Assembly: GCA_020205615.1 (NCBI GenBank)
Contig: CM035160.1
Location: 9,523,821-9,587,820 of the forward strand
Length of the DNA stretch: 64,000 bases
Direction of reading: 5' to 3'
DNA from: Panax quinquefolius
Lineage: Eukaryota; Streptophyta; Magnoliopsida; Apiales; Araliaceae
Shown here: one piece after another, positions 36,001 to 47,563 of the stretch
How the letters are laid out: every line of letters begins with the position of its first letter
Numbering within the stretch: position 1 is the first letter of the stretch
Notes under the pieces: model-generated
What the model was told of the DNA's origin: nothing
Database searches by the model: none
The model's input: only the letters and a program-made list of their open reading frames with translations
Translations under genes and position numbers: made by a program

Positions 36001-38083
36001 TCTTTCTCATTGACGGTTTTGAAAAATGTGAGCTTGAAGGAGGGTGAGCAGAGGTTATCAGTGGGCCGTGATAAGGAGGTTGAGCAGGTGCTACCACAAG
36101 ATTTGGTGCAGCAATAGGCGAAAAATGTTTCTGATGTGGTTTATGGAACACTGGCAGATCTGCCGGAAGCGGAAGATATAATTTGTTGGCGATATAATTT
36201 GTTGCAGGAGCTAGAGGAGGCAAATTAGTCGGCGATATTATTTGTGCTTCCAGTGGGTTGTCGGGTAAATCTGCATAGGCGATGCATAAGACATAACATG
36301 TAACAAGAAACAGTTTCAGCAATAACCATTGGACCTTTTTCAGTGCCCCTGCAATTCATATTGGAGAGGAAAGTTAAAAAGCAAATATAACAAACAAGTG
36401 TTCTACTAATAGTGAAAGTACAAGCATATGAACCTAACGATAATGAGATTTCTTGCTTGACAAATAGAGTTTCCTCCATCAATCACTAGATTCACTACAG
36501 ACATGGTGCAGTTTTAACATGTCCTTTACAATAATCCACAACTAGTTCCAGAACATCAAAGAAAAATCCCCCAAGTAACTAGACATTCTATTGAGCAAGA
36601 AGGAAGATACAAGTAATAGAAAAAATGAAACAGTTAACAAATACTCAAACAAAAGGCCCCCAATAGACAAGAAGCATATGTTTGTTCAAGTCGCAAACAA
36701 AAATTATACAAGACTTATACACTTGAAATGCAAGGTCAATTATCGTAGTAGAATGAAGGCTACACACCGACGCTCTCTTTTCTATTAGCCTAAGCGTCTT
36801 CGCGACATTCCTATAGCTCCCGCCCCGTTGCATGAGGTATGATTGCTCTAAGCCTGATTCTCACCTACTCAAATGAGATTGAAAACTAACATTCCGCAGA
36901 ATCAGAAATTCGAAGAGTCTTCTACTACCAAGTTTACTCTGTCAAAAAATTCTATTCTATGACAATTGCCGGTATAAAGTATATATTCGAAACACTGTTC
37001 CCTACTTCCCTTATTTATATCATCATTAATGACTTAATGTTGAGAAACATATACAACTAAACAAACCAGCAGCAACCATTTCATTTGTTACCTACAAATA
37101 GGTGAGGAGAGAACCCCAGTAATGTTATTCAATTATCAAAACATTTCACAATACCAGTCTCATCATTTTGAACCTGGCCATGCTGAATACCCTATGACTC
37201 GCCTATTTCCCAATCATATGAAAACTAACGGCCAAAGAAAGTCTTTTCAGCTTTACTAATCCATCTTTCCTTTTAGATTCTGCATATTGCAAATTGCAGT
37301 TTATTCTAAAGCAATATCACAAAAATTCTCTGATAAAGACATATCAAAGATAATGGTTCAGGTATTAATTTAAAGATGACGCACAATGAGCAATATATAG
37401 GCTACAGCACTCTGCAGCCTATCCATATGCACACCTGCCAAAACCTAAAAATGCTCTGCTTAAATTCCTAACAAGAAAAATTACTCTTAAGCTAGTAGCT
37501 TGTTCAGTTGGTCGGAAAAATCTAAGATTTAATTCTAATCATAAAACTTAAATATCAAATTAGTCATCATTTGAAAACTGCAAAAGCTAAAGTTCGCTAA
37601 TTTAACCTCAATTTCTTAAATGGTTATTGATGTATTTCCACAACTTTTCTTTATGCAATTCCCAAAAGGCATAGAATTTAGACTATAAAGTTCTAATATT
37701 CTTTCTCACTTATTTATTCCTGATGAACTAATAAAAAGAAAAGAAAACAAGTAAACGGATTCTACTTGTTTCCACTGAAAGCTCCAAGCAAAAACTCAGC
37801 TGAAGACTAAAATTAGAAAAGTATATATTTTTTTCCCATATATCCTTGGAGAGCACAAAATTACCTAAAAGAATTACTCGAACACAAACCCCAGCATAAT
37901 CAGCTCCAAATAATACTATCATCGAGAAAAAGTTCCACATTTCAACCATTGGTCCCACTAAACTATAATAAGCAATAAAGTAAATTAGAAGAACAAAGCA
38001 GTAGCAGTTCAATCGTCACAAGCACAATAAACAAACGCACCAGTGCCGTCAAAATCAGAGAAGAACAACTGAAGCACCGACAT
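27074..38083 (-). CDS. receptor-like Ser/Thr kinase, ALE2/PERK-like
   Basis: Single-pass plasma-membrane kinase, predicted 746 residues from eight exons: 38083-38041, 36348-35875, 35614-35243, 30356-30144, 28806-28435, 28211-27968, 27820-27673, 27448-27074. All junctions are GT-AG and the phases agree. Features: hydrophobic signal segment 20-40; Pro/Ser-rich region to about 172; Cys-containing ectodomain 173-295 ([20 protein letters not shown]) shared with ALE2-type kinases; transmembrane helix about 329-351; kinase about 404-680 with GEGGFG (410), VAIK lysine 431, HRD 529-531, DFG 549-551 and APE. All catalytic residues are present, so it should be active. The kinase ([30 protein letters not shown]) resembles the Arabidopsis At4g02010 lineage more than ALE2 itself, from memory. 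ALE2 acts in epidermis and cuticle signalling; this protein's ligand and role are unknown. Exon 1 is the least certain. Confidence 0.88.
28807..30143 (-). other. intron 4 of the receptor-like kinase gene
   Basis: A 1.3 kb AT-rich intron between the transmembrane exon and the first kinase exon. It has one short direct duplication (AGTGTCCA...TTTGTG...AAGTATCCTAAAGA at about 29470-29510 and 29618-29655). No gene or complete transposon was seen. Confidence 0.75.
30482..30668. mobile_element. Stowaway-type MITE
   Basis: 187 bp, flanked by TA (30480-30481 and 30669-30670). The left end CTCCACCAGTCCCAATTTAA is mirrored by TTAATTTGGGACAGAGG at the right. TA duplication and a GTCCC-containing inverted repeat are the hallmarks of Tc1/Mariner-derived Stowaway elements. 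Confidence 0.75.
30725..31080. repeat. 132-bp tandem repeat in intron 3
   Basis: Two nearly identical units start at 30725 and 30857 (GCTCGTGAACTTTCATTAAA). A diverged third copy follows (about 30989-31080; GGCTGATGCTCACAGT). Confidence 0.9.
31454..31500. mobile_element. truncated Stowaway-like end
   Basis: TACTCCTTCCATTCCGAAAT resembles the TACTCCCTCCGTCCC terminus of Stowaway elements. No matching opposite end was found. Confidence 0.35.
32536..32860 (+). pseudogene. captured UCH37/UCHL5-like deubiquitinase C-terminal fragment
   Basis: An open frame from an ATG at 32536 runs about 108 relevant residues before leaving the homology. [45 protein letters not shown] and [12 protein letters not shown] recall the helical region after the catalytic domain of plant UCH37-type ubiquitin C-terminal hydrolases. 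This is a family assignment from memory. Homology stops at RTEN, before the final basic tail of the parent. The catalytic Cys-His-Asp domain is absent, so it cannot cleave ubiquitin. The frame continues to a stop at 32925 through unrelated sequence. It may be transcribed from the Pack-MULE, but nothing here proves that. Confidence 0.72.
33187..33480 (+). pseudogene. captured Rab geranylgeranyl transferase alpha-like LRR fragment
   Basis: The fragment follows a TTTTACAG intron-acceptor-like string at 33179-33186. [24 protein letters not shown] and [18 protein letters not shown], then [15 protein letters not shown], recall the C-terminal leucine-rich-repeat part of plant RabGGTase alpha subunits. 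Between DPLRLL and DTRRYL, where the parent should have another repeat, about 15-20 residues appear to be missing. Homology ends after NLNL. The prenyltransferase alpha-helical part is absent. The frame is open to 33548. The assignment rests on remembered family sequence. Confidence 0.65.
34601..35054. mobile_element. possible hAT-like MITE
   Basis: GGGTTGTTTG at 34668 and AAACAACCCC at 35045-35054 are inverted, and CTTAG occurs next to both ends. The interior is AT-rich with no coding. A clean 8-bp duplication cannot be shown. The part before 34665 is plain intron. Confidence 0.35.
36349..38040 (-). other. intron 1 of the receptor-like kinase gene
   Basis: 1.7 kb with donor GTGCGT (38040) and acceptor TTGCAG (36349). 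AT-rich; no gene or transposon hallmark seen. Confidence 0.65.
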
Positions 38084-38238
38084 CACTGCCGCCGACGAAT
38101 CTGAACAGCTTAGATCTGCTGAGTATAATCAAACGAACCGCGAGATCAGCAGTAACTATTTCCATCAGTCAATGTGTGAGGAACCAACGGCGGTGAAATC
38201 AGAAAAAAATGGAGTCCAGATTGAGAAATAGGAGACAT
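38055..38238 (-). promoter_or_regulatory. two upstream ORFs in the presumed kinase 5' leader
   Basis: On the minus strand an ATG at 38238 opens a frame of about 31 codons. An ATG at 38165 opens a 36-codon frame that runs past the predicted start (38083) in another frame and stops at about 38055. If transcription starts upstream of these, they would lower translation of the main frame. Confidence 0.4.
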
Positions 38239-38239
38239 G

Positions 38240-38689
38240 CTGGGTATTTTTCAGGTCGTAGAATTCAATTTCTTGAGAGAGAAAAACGGTGAATCGTATT
38301 TTGGTGGAGATGTCGTTCGCTTCACTCTGTTATCGGTACTCGAAAACTTTTTCGATTTTCTAATTTTTCTAAAGCGACAATAAGCCATAAGGGGACTTCA
38401 TTTGTAGTTTTATACGTGTCAGTCTAAACGCGCGCCATTGACGGAAAAGTATGACATAACGGGAAAAAAACGATCTACGTCAATCGTGTCAAGTGTTGAC
38501 GACGTGTCTCAGTGTCTGCAAGAAGATGGATGATTAGATTACTATTTAGTCCCTACCCAAGTATCCATTCTATCGTCTAGTATTTGACTAGTGTTTTTTC
38601 CAATTTATTATCCTAATCTAAAAAGAAAAGAGTGGAAAATGATAAATACAAGAAAAACATTGCTTATGCCCCCACCCACAATATAACTA
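38240..38689 (-). other. 5' UTR/promoter region of the receptor-like kinase gene
   Basis: Non-repetitive sequence between the presumed leader and the hAT-like MITE. No unambiguous TATA box was recognised. Confidence 0.35.
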
Positions 38690-39066
38690 TAGGGTTGAGC
38701 AAAACACGAATAACCGATTGTAATTGAATTTTTTTAATTGAATTATTTTAGTTATTTAATTATTTTTATTAATTCGGTTATAATTGTTTTAATATTTTAG
38801 TATTTGGATATGAATACGGGTTCTGAAAGATTGTTATTCGATTAACCAAATAATCGAATAGATTTTTAAAATAATAATAATAAATAAAGCCATAAACTCT
38901 TTAATTTTTAAAATTTAAGACTTTACTCTCATCGTCTCTCATATTTTCAATTCGATTATTTCTTAGTTCGGTTAATTATTTGGATAATAAAATTTGAAAG
39001 ATTTCGGTATTCGGTTATATTCAAATAAAATATTCGGTTTGGATATAACCAAAATTCTCACCCCTA
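38690..39066. mobile_element. hAT-like MITE with 8-bp duplication
   Basis: 377 bp. The ends TAGGGTTGAGCAAAA and TTCTCACCCCTA are imperfect inverted repeats. The flanks TATAACTA (38682-38689) and TATAAGTA (39067-39074) differ at one base. AT-rich with many AACCGAAT/ATTCGGTT strings, as in a widespread plant MITE type. It lies about 0.6 kb upstream of the kinase start codon. Confidence 0.75.
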
Positions 39067-40808
39067 TATAAGTACACAAAAACAAATATTTTGCAAACTT
39101 AAAAATATTTATATTATGTTAATTCTATCACTCAATTGTATGCTAAATCCACATATATAATATAATTTTAAAAGTTTATTCAAACAAACTTGGAACTAAA
39201 TGTGACGCCCCCAAAATTAGGTATACGTCATCCATCTCTTTGGCCACTTACATTGGTACAAAAATTTAAATACTGACTTACTAACATAAGCGTAGGTATG
39301 CAATCTGACATAAAGCGTGAGTTTGAATACAATATATCGCCTACTAGATATTATACAAACTCAAAAGGAGTCCTCATTACAATTATTATCACGATATTTC
39401 ACGAATAGTGAGGACTACTAATGCTATCTTCGGGACCATCACTTTCGTTTCCCACTTAGAATTCCAAATATATTCTCATTTCACGAAGAAAACGATTGAA
39501 AGAAAGGGTGAAATTCAACTAGCCCAAGAAGAAATATTATGACTAAGATAATGCGAGAATAAATTATCAATAGTCTTCAACAATGTTAAACCGATAAAAT
39601 ACAATAGACAACCAGGTTTAAGCTGCGGCGGAATATCGAATCTATTAAAAGAGTCAGTAGAAAATAAAGTCTACTATCTTTTAGGTTTTAAAAGGTTTTC
39701 ATCATTTATTATAAATTTGAGACTCGAAACTTTAATAAATAATCCACATCATTGAATCACCCCACTTTTACGGCCGAGGATATTCTTTAGTATCACGACC
39801 ACAATTATTCATGCACTACGGGCGAGAATAGTTGTGTATTCATTAATAGTCATGATCATGCCAACAATCGTCCATCAATGCACTACTGACTAATTGAGGA
39901 TTTTTACCACATCATTTATAACATTACGATTAAGTGATTACAATATAATAGTCTCAGGTCATAATCATATCAAGTCCATCTACATACTACTACTGAATAC
40001 GATGACTTTAAAAAAATATAAACATGAGGATGATGACAATGATATAAGAATTGATAAATCAAGTTCAAGAATTATTTTATCCGGAATTATTAACGTCAAA
40101 ATTATCAACATAATACTTTTTGTAGAGTAAAATTCAAGAATGATCGGAAGAATATTTCCATGAAAAGATCTTTGGATGAAACGCAAATATCGAGGATATT
40201 CTACTAATTTCATGGAGTATAGAAGTCAAAGTTTTAACCAATTGGGTATAATAAAGAATGGAATAACAAAAGAAATCACCATAAATGCGATGATCCTTTG
40301 GCGAGTTATTCAGCGAGAATAATAAATAACGGAACCCGTCCAGCGTAAACGCAAGCGCATGACGAGGATGTTCCAATGAATAATAATAAAAGGCGGAACC
40401 AGTCCGTGTAGAACACCTGAGCGAGATGTTCCAGCGAGAATAATAATAAAGATTTTAACCGGTCCTGTGTAGAACACACGAGCGGGATGTTCCAATGTAA
40501 TAATAATAAAGATTTTAACCGAGTCGGTGTAAAACACACAGAGCAGGATATTCCAATGAATAATAGAAGAATGTCACCAAGTATAGGGTAAACCGCGATA
40601 CAGGTTATTCCAATGAATAATAAGCGATGGAATAACAACAGTTCTCTTCGTGAATAAGAAAGAATAACACCCCTTACTTTTAGTAGGAGATTGAATCTTG
40701 CGATGGTGTAGTAACAAAATACTCTTCTTCTTTCTCTCTTATTCTCTCTATACTTTCTCTCTCTGTAAGCTTGAATGAATTAAATGAAAAATAATGAAGC
40801 ACTAGGCC

Positions 40809-40820
40809 TCTATTTATAGA
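40809..40820 (-). promoter_or_regulatory. LTR TATA box (B2)
   Basis: Minus-strand TCTATAAATAGA, same context as 16849. Confidence 0.6.
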
Positions 40821-40849
40821 AGATTTCTAGCTAAAGACCGCCATGTGAA

Positions 40850-41100
40850 AAGGCAAGTGGCTCGACGGTTGGTGATGTGAAAAGAAAAGTGGTTTGGCCT
40901 TTGTAATGTGAAACGACAAGTGGTTAGGCGCCTGTAATGTGAAACGACAAGTGGTTCGGCGCTTTGTAATGTGAAACGACAAGTGGTTCGACGCCTGTAA
41001 AGGTAATTACTATTGACGAAGGTAATTACTATTCACAAGGGTAATTACTATTGACGAAGGTAAATACTATTGACGAAGGTAATTACTATTGACGAAGAGA
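40850..41100. repeat. upstream tandem repeats of the B2 LTR
   Basis: About four copies of the GTGAAACGACAAGTGG unit and five of the GGTAATTACTATTGACGAA unit. The solo LTR has fewer copies of the first. Confidence 0.75.
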
Positions 41101-42309
41101 CTCTTAGATGATGACATATGGGCCTCCCATAAAATAATCAAACTTACCACAAATGTAACGACCCCAAAATAGGTCAATTCCATCCAACCCATTATGAGTC
41201 GCCAAATATATGGTACGAAAAACAACTACAACTTTATTACAACAATTGTAAATGCAAAATACAACAACACATATCTTTGTGAGTTTGGATATAAATATAT
41301 ACCAAGTATGTACGCGTCCACAATGACACCTTACATAAAGGTATAGTCAAAAAGCTGTTTTAGAAATTAGAATCTTTGGGAAGTGCTCGAGAAACCTTCC
41401 CATACATGGGAGGCCATGCTTTTGGGTTATGGTAGATATCATATGGCCCACGAAATTATCCTTGGTTGACCCAATAGACCCCAAAGAAAAACAAGAAGAT
41501 TACTATCGTATTCTTCCCAATGGTGAGTCTTCTCTTGACATATCATTATCTCCACTTGTCTCTAATTGGGTATTATACTCCAAACAAACACCAAGATTAT
41601 ATAAGTAGTGCTTGTAAATATACTCGGACAAGTGGATGAGCACAACCATGTCTTATGATAACACGAGTTTTTATGTCATTAGACATCCTGTATGATAGTG
41701 ACATAACACCCTTCCAAAGTTGGGTTAACTTTCACCCTATTTAATTCACCAAAATAACTATTAAATGATGTATAAAATCTGACACACTAAAGCCCTCAAT
41801 AAAATTATTTTCATACTCTTTTAGGGAGAACCTCAACAACTATAGACCACCGTTCTATTCCTTGTTATCCCCATTCAACCCAACTACACTTTTATTACAC
41901 GAAAAGAATTGTGAAACAAAAGGGTGAGCACAAGTTAGCTCGATAAAGAATATTATGACTAAAGATAAATAAATTATCAATAGTCTTCATCGGTAATGAA
42001 TCGGAGATTTAGAACATATGGTAGATGATAAAACTTTTCAACCATAGTTGCGGTAGACGAAGCGATCCATTAAAAGAGTCGAATAGACCATAAAATCTAT
42101 TATCATCTCCATGTTAAAAGTCCACCAACAATGTTTTATCCACAGTAACATCAATCAACAATTCACATCCCACAATCACGTGTATAACTTCATAATCGTA
42201 ATTGTAGTTCTAAATTCCTTTCCTCATCCAAGACAAAGATAATTTTCATCACTTGTCTTTACACGAAACATCAAAGATCATGGTTATACCAAATCACATT
42301 TCTGTTCAT

Positions 42310-42665
42310 AATCATACTAATAAATTCATCTTTACTACGGATCAAAGATATTCATCAACAGATTCATCTTTACACTACACAGCTAAAGATATTCAACAAC
42401 AGTCATCTTTGCATTACGAGCCAAAGATATTCATCAATAATTCATCTTTTGCACTTCTGAAAAGATATTCAACAACAGTCATCTTTGCATTACGAAAAAA
42501 GATATTCATCAATAATTCATCTTTGCACTACAAGCTAAAGATATTCAACAACAGTCATCTTTGCATTCTGAGCGAAGATATTCATCAATAATTCATCTTT
42601 GCACTACTGGTAAATTTAAAGATATTCAACAACAGTCATCTTTGCACTGCGAGCCAAAGATATTC
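42310..42665. repeat. CATCTTTGCACTAC tandem array
   Basis: About nine to ten units of 34-40 bp, alternating CATCTTTGCACTAC and CATCTTTGCATTACG and each followed by AAAGATATTCA. The right LTR copy (55735-56015) has fewer, more irregular units. Confidence 0.85.
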
Positions 42666-43860
42666 ATATATCGAAAGAAATACATAATCATTTGAAGTTA
42701 TATAACAATAATTATAACCATGTTGATCGATCCACCTTTGCAAAAGCTTTAAAAATATTCAATTGTAAATTCAATGGTCATGATCATACCAAATACGAAC
42801 AATTCAACTTTTGCACTCTTGGCGAAAGAGAACCTATGGTCACGATCGTACCAATAATCTACCCATCTTTACACTCAAAGTCGAAGAAATATATCATCAT
42901 TAGGGTTATAAGAATGTTATATAAAAATAATATAATCAAAACATGGTTTTAATTTCAAGAGTAAGATTCATAAATCAACGATAATTTGGTGGGAAGAAAA
43001 ACCAATTTGTTGTGAATAGTACCCGTGTTTAAATACGTAGTCCGTGTATCGTGCGTAAGTAACCTCGACACGAAAGATAAAGTTTAATAATAAAATTCAT
43101 ATCCATATTTATAACACCTTAATCCAAATGTTATAAATCACTTAGAAATCTCATAATCTAATATTATTAATATTATAATAATATTTTAATCATTTCTCAA
43201 ACTTATAAATAATTTAATCCAATTATTTACACTTTAATAATTAATGCATTTAATCATCTAAAATGCCAAACTCATAAGATTTCATCATCATTAACCAAAA
43301 CCCTCATAAAAATCTGCATATATCTCATATATGATTCTCGAAACCAATAAATCATATTTTCCAATTTTCTTACTTCACATAACATATTTAATTCATTTAC
43401 TCATAACTAGAACATTTTCATGAAAAATACCAAATCGAGTTCTAAAAATATTTCTTTTACGGGATTTAGTATAAAATAGTCCCATATTGAACATATATTT
43501 TTCTCAAAATTTTAAAAATTCATTTACTATTTTTTATGGCTAAAACCACTTAGAATATTTAAACATTTATCATAAATTGTACTTTTATCCAAAAATTCCG
43601 AAATTCACGAGAGAACAATCGATATTATATAGATGTACTCTCAATAAAATTTCATCAATTTTGGAGTTAACATGAGGAGTTATAAATAGTTACTTTTAAA
43701 ATAGTCTTTTCTCATAAAATCCATAACTCTAATCTATACATCCAAAATACCTCAAAATAATCATAGTGGTGTAAAATTCGAGAATGATCAAAACATGGAT
43801 ACTGATCAAAGCTAGTATCCGAATAGATATTTTAGACGAAAAGAAAAATTTTCATTTTTA

Positions 43861-44068
43861 ATTGAATAGTCTTGAGATTCGTGAATAGTCTTAGATATCG
43901 TGAATAGTCTTGAGTATCGTGAATAGTAACTCAAACACGAAAAGATAGAAATTCCACAAAAAAATATTTTCACGCTTACATGAATAGTACTAAGTGAATA
44001 ATAACTACTTCGTGAATAGTAACTCATGAATAGTAACTTCGTGAATAGTAACTCATGAATAAGTAACC
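43861..44068. repeat. GTGAATAGT repeat cluster
   Basis: About eleven irregularly spaced copies of GTGAATAGT or ATGAATAGT. The cluster recurs in the right LTR at 57213-57415. It lies upstream of... or within the region just 3' (minus sense) of the TATA box at 44343, so it would be transcribed. Confidence 0.7.
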
Positions 44069-44342
44069 CCAGAGCATGAAAAAAGTTCCAAATTTGATAA
44101 AAAGTTCAACCATATTTCAACGTAATGATATTGAAGAAATAATATCATTTGAGAAGAAAATAACATCCACTTACCTCGAAGAATCGATTACTTGGAAGGA
44201 AAGATCGGAAGTGATCTTTGAATGAAACTTGTATTGAACGACAGACTCTCAAAGTATCTAAATACTCACAAAATCGCTCGATAATATAGAGAGAGAGAGA
44301 AAAACTTTGTTTACGGTGTGATTTTCAATTCTAACTTAGCCC

Positions 44343-44354
44343 TCTATTTATAGG
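44343..44354 (-). promoter_or_regulatory. LTR TATA box (A2 left)
   Basis: Minus-strand CCTATAAATAGA, same context as in family A. Confidence 0.6.
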
Positions 44355-45309
44355 AAAATGTTAGCCGTAGAAGCGGACTTGACTGTTTTTTGATGGCTTT
44401 ACACTTCTTATTGCCACCCACCACATTTGAAATAAAATTCAGCACATTTTTTTCACCAACCACAAGTGGGGCCCACTCAATTCTAAATTTTCCACCAAAA
44501 TCAATTATAACCCTACTTTCCTAATCAAACACCTCTTAAAATTTATAACAAATCATTCGTTCATTTTTAACGGTTCAAAATTTGTAGACATATACTCAAC
44601 TTATATATGTATAACATATCCAAAAATCATAGCGATCCAACGGTCGGATTAAAAAATTATAACTCACATGATATATCGTAAAATATCTTGATTTGATTTT
44701 TAATACCTCCATTCAAAAAAAATCTTTGATAAAACACCTCAACATTAAATCCTTCAATTATAACCACATATAATAATTAAATCCATCATTTATATCCATA
44801 TCAAATAAATATTTTCTTATCATATAAATCAATAATTAATTATTCCCAAATAATATTACAGAATCACAATTATAATGACCAGGCGGTTCGAGGAAAGAGG
44901 GCTTTCCAATAAGGATCTCTCCTTCTTGGCGCCTTGATTAGGTGACCAAACCTCTCCTTGATGCGAACTTTTAGACATTGCCAATAATGTTATCTAATAA
45001 TATTATTCAAATAATATGAATTATTGATCGATAATGGGAAATCTTTGTGCGGTGACAATTATTGAAACAATGATAATATAAAATACCAACGCAAATTATT
45101 GAATCAATAAATAAAATATTGAGCATGAATTCAATTATTGAATCAATAAATAAAATTCAAAAAATTGAAAGCGATAATTCTCATGCGAAACACGTATTCA
45201 TATTTTTAACCATCGTATTTCAACGATGTTAACGGTAATGATTCTGCCTTATTTATAAAAACTTAATTTTATCGTTTTCTTCATCCGAGCGGATCGATAA
45301 TTCAAAAAC

Positions 45310-45317
45310 GAATATTC
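45310..45317. promoter_or_regulatory. HSE-like GAATATTC in A2 left LTR
   Basis: A single GAATATTC followed by GAATATTT at 45331. The right LTR keeps three copies (58734-58779), so this copy has lost two, apparently by deletion. Confidence 0.35.
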
Positions 45318-45472
45318 CCAAGACAATGATGAATATTTTATAACCACTGCTTGTATTTTGAAAAAATTAATATCACCCTTAACTTTAACTTTTATCAATT
45401 TAACCATTTCTTGAATAGTAATTATAAGAAAAAAATGAATACTTTTTATTTCATAAAATTCGGGGTCTTACA

Positions 45473-45669
45473 ATCTCCCCTCCTTATGAAATTTAAGTCC
45501 CGCGCATATTCATGATTTCTCCATTTCATCTCCTCGTATTTGACCATCATTCTAGAATCTGACTTCAAAACAAGGGTTAATTTAACAAATTAACATATCA
45601 CATAATATCCCGTATGCACGACAAATAAGCAGGTAGGACACCTTGGCACTAGCGGAAGATCTCTCCTCA
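45473..45669 (-). mobile_element. remnant of the A2 internal region
   Basis: 45473-45540 matches the 3' tail of pol and the polypurine tract. From about 45569 the sequence matches the 5' leader of copies 1 and 2 (AAACAAGGGTTAAT, ACATATCACATAATATCC). The whole gag-pol between them has been deleted. The copia LTR begins where the leader match ends. Confidence 0.75.
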
Positions 45670-47549
45670 TGTTTGATGATAAAGCATATACTTTGTAACA
45701 ATCTTATTCATTTATTAATAAAAAATGTATTAATTTATTAAAGGCTTTTAATTATCTACATGATCTTTGTTTTTTTAGAATTATAATATGTGATAAACCC
45801 GTAGTTTTATACTTTGCAATCTTATTCTTTTTAGAATAATGATGATTATCTACGTGATCATTCTAATGAGATCTAAATTCTTAATGAAATTCTTAAAAAA
45901 CTAAAATAGTTCCCAATCGTTGGATTACTAAATTGGGGATTAGTGAATCCGGATAGATTGAATACATCGTTGCTTTTGCTTTCGTTGGATGAGGATGATT
46001 GATCTCATGATCATTTATTATTGGAACAACTAAAGCAGTATGTAGGTGCTTTATTAGAGAATAAGTTCATTTGAGCGTGGCTCATTAAGGAATACCTAAT
46101 GGAGTTTTATTTGCTGTCGATAGGAATTCTGTAGTGATAGTAGTCTGAGTAATCCTTGGACTTGAGATCATCGTAGTATCTTGTGTATGATGAGTTATAC
46201 TTTGACTTATTCCTTAAGACCCTTAGGGTATATCAAAGGTATGCTTGGGTATAATAAGTTATGCATGGAGATAATGTATGATCGATAAAGAATCTACCAC
46301 TTACAATAAAGAAGAGAAATGTCTATGTGATTAGATAAATGACAACCCAGTAGTCCTTGGCGAAGCGAATGAAATTAGAAAGGAGTTTCTAATTTGCATT
46401 ATTTGGAGTTAATGCGTTTAAGGATCGAAATACATATAATTAAATAAAATAAGACTTGTGATAATTCCATATCTTATATTTAATTGGGACGTTGTATGGT
46501 GGAAGGATTGAATTGTCTGATGTAACTATTTACTCGAAAGGTTCTTTAATGATTAATGTTGAAATCTATATTATACTGGAAAGTCGTTGATGTTAGGGAG
46601 GCTTATCACTATTGTAGAATAAATATTATTTATTTAAATAAATTAATTATTTAATTTATTTATTTAAATAAGATTAAATTGTTAATTGATTTATTCTGTG
46701 GGGTTTAATATGGAGAACACAAAAGTCACACCATAAAAAGGAAGAATAATTATTTAAGAGTTAATGGCATAATCGTAATAATATATTATGTATATTTAAT
46801 TTAATCTATGGTGATAGAATAAATTAAATAGCTTAATATTATTATTTAATATTTTAGAAATATTAAATATAAATTAATAAGAGAGTCTTATTAATATTAT
46901 TACAATTATTATTATTTTAATTTCTAAAAGAGTTTAGGAATTAATTTAATATAAATACTCTCATTTATTCCTAATTGGATTAGGAAGGAAAATTAGTTAA
47001 AGGAGTTTAATTAATTATCACTAATAAGATTAGGGAGCTTAATTAATTAAAAAATTTAATTAATTAAAAAACCGATTCCTTAATTGTTAAGGTGGGTTGC
47101 CATCTATAAATAAGAGGAGTCTTATTATGGGTGGTATGGGTTGTTGACTTTTACAACTACGTAATAATTCCAATAATTCGAATTGTTGGGAGTATGCGCT
47201 TTACATAGAGATAGAAAAACTAGGGTTTAGCCAATACCCCCTTCTTCTTGAATTTTCTTCTTCCTTGGTGGATCACCTCTAGAGGCCAAACATTTGGGTG
47301 GCTAACGTTGATCGAAGGAAGGAACCAAACCGGTGGATTCAAGATTGAGCGAAAAGATTTGGAGGTGAAACTGTACACGAGGAAGCTTCGATCTTGAGGT
47401 ATGATTTATTCTTTATCTTTTCGTTTAATTAATAATTATCGTAAAGGGTGATCAAGGGTATATGGTTTGTAAAATTTTTTAAACTACGATTTTCTGCGTT
47501 TAACTTAACATATGCGATTTGATTGCGTTATGAATATTACAAACCTAAC
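45670..47549 (+). mobile_element. copia left (5') LTR
   Basis: Collinear with 53075-54853. TATA box CTATAAATAAGAG at 47103. A long AT-rich block (46600-47090) contains TTAATTAA and AATTATT strings. Confidence 0.85.
47103..47115 (+). promoter_or_regulatory. copia LTR TATA box
   Basis: CTATAAATAAGAG in plus orientation. The equivalent in the right LTR is at about 54478. Confidence 0.55.
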
Positions 47550-47563
47550 GGTGGCATCGAGCC
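47550..47563 (+). other. copia primer-binding site
   Basis: GGTGGCATCGAGCC after the LTR end, close to the TGGTATCAGAGCC initiator tRNA-Met site. Confidence 0.7.

Larger units (their letters stand above)
39201..41153 (-). mobile_element. family-B2 LTR, left part (3' LTR of the right-edge gypsy)
   Basis: Starts TGTGACGCCCCC and is collinear with the solo LTR at 15192-17704. It is interrupted at 41153 by the A2 element, then continues at 58940-59553. Repeats of the TTATTATTCCATT type occupy 40300-40660, and GTGAAACGACAAGTGG / GTAATTACTATTGACGA arrays 40850-41100. Confidence 0.88.
41154..45472 (-). mobile_element. A2 left (3') LTR, 4.3 kb
   Basis: Unusually long. It is a family-A-like LTR with extra blocks at about 41290-41870 and 42680-43790. 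Contains the CATCTTTGCACTAC array (42310-42665), GTGAATAGTAAC repeats (43861-44068), a TATA box (44343-44354) and GAATATTC (45310). Ends GGGGTCTTACA, followed by the polypurine tract ATAAGGAGGGGAGAT on the minus strand. Confidence 0.85.

Noticed and set aside
42310..42665. Regularly spaced repeats that superficially resemble a CRISPR array
   Set aside because: Units are directly adjacent and degenerate, spacers are not unique, and the array is inside a plant LTR with a copy in the other LTR.
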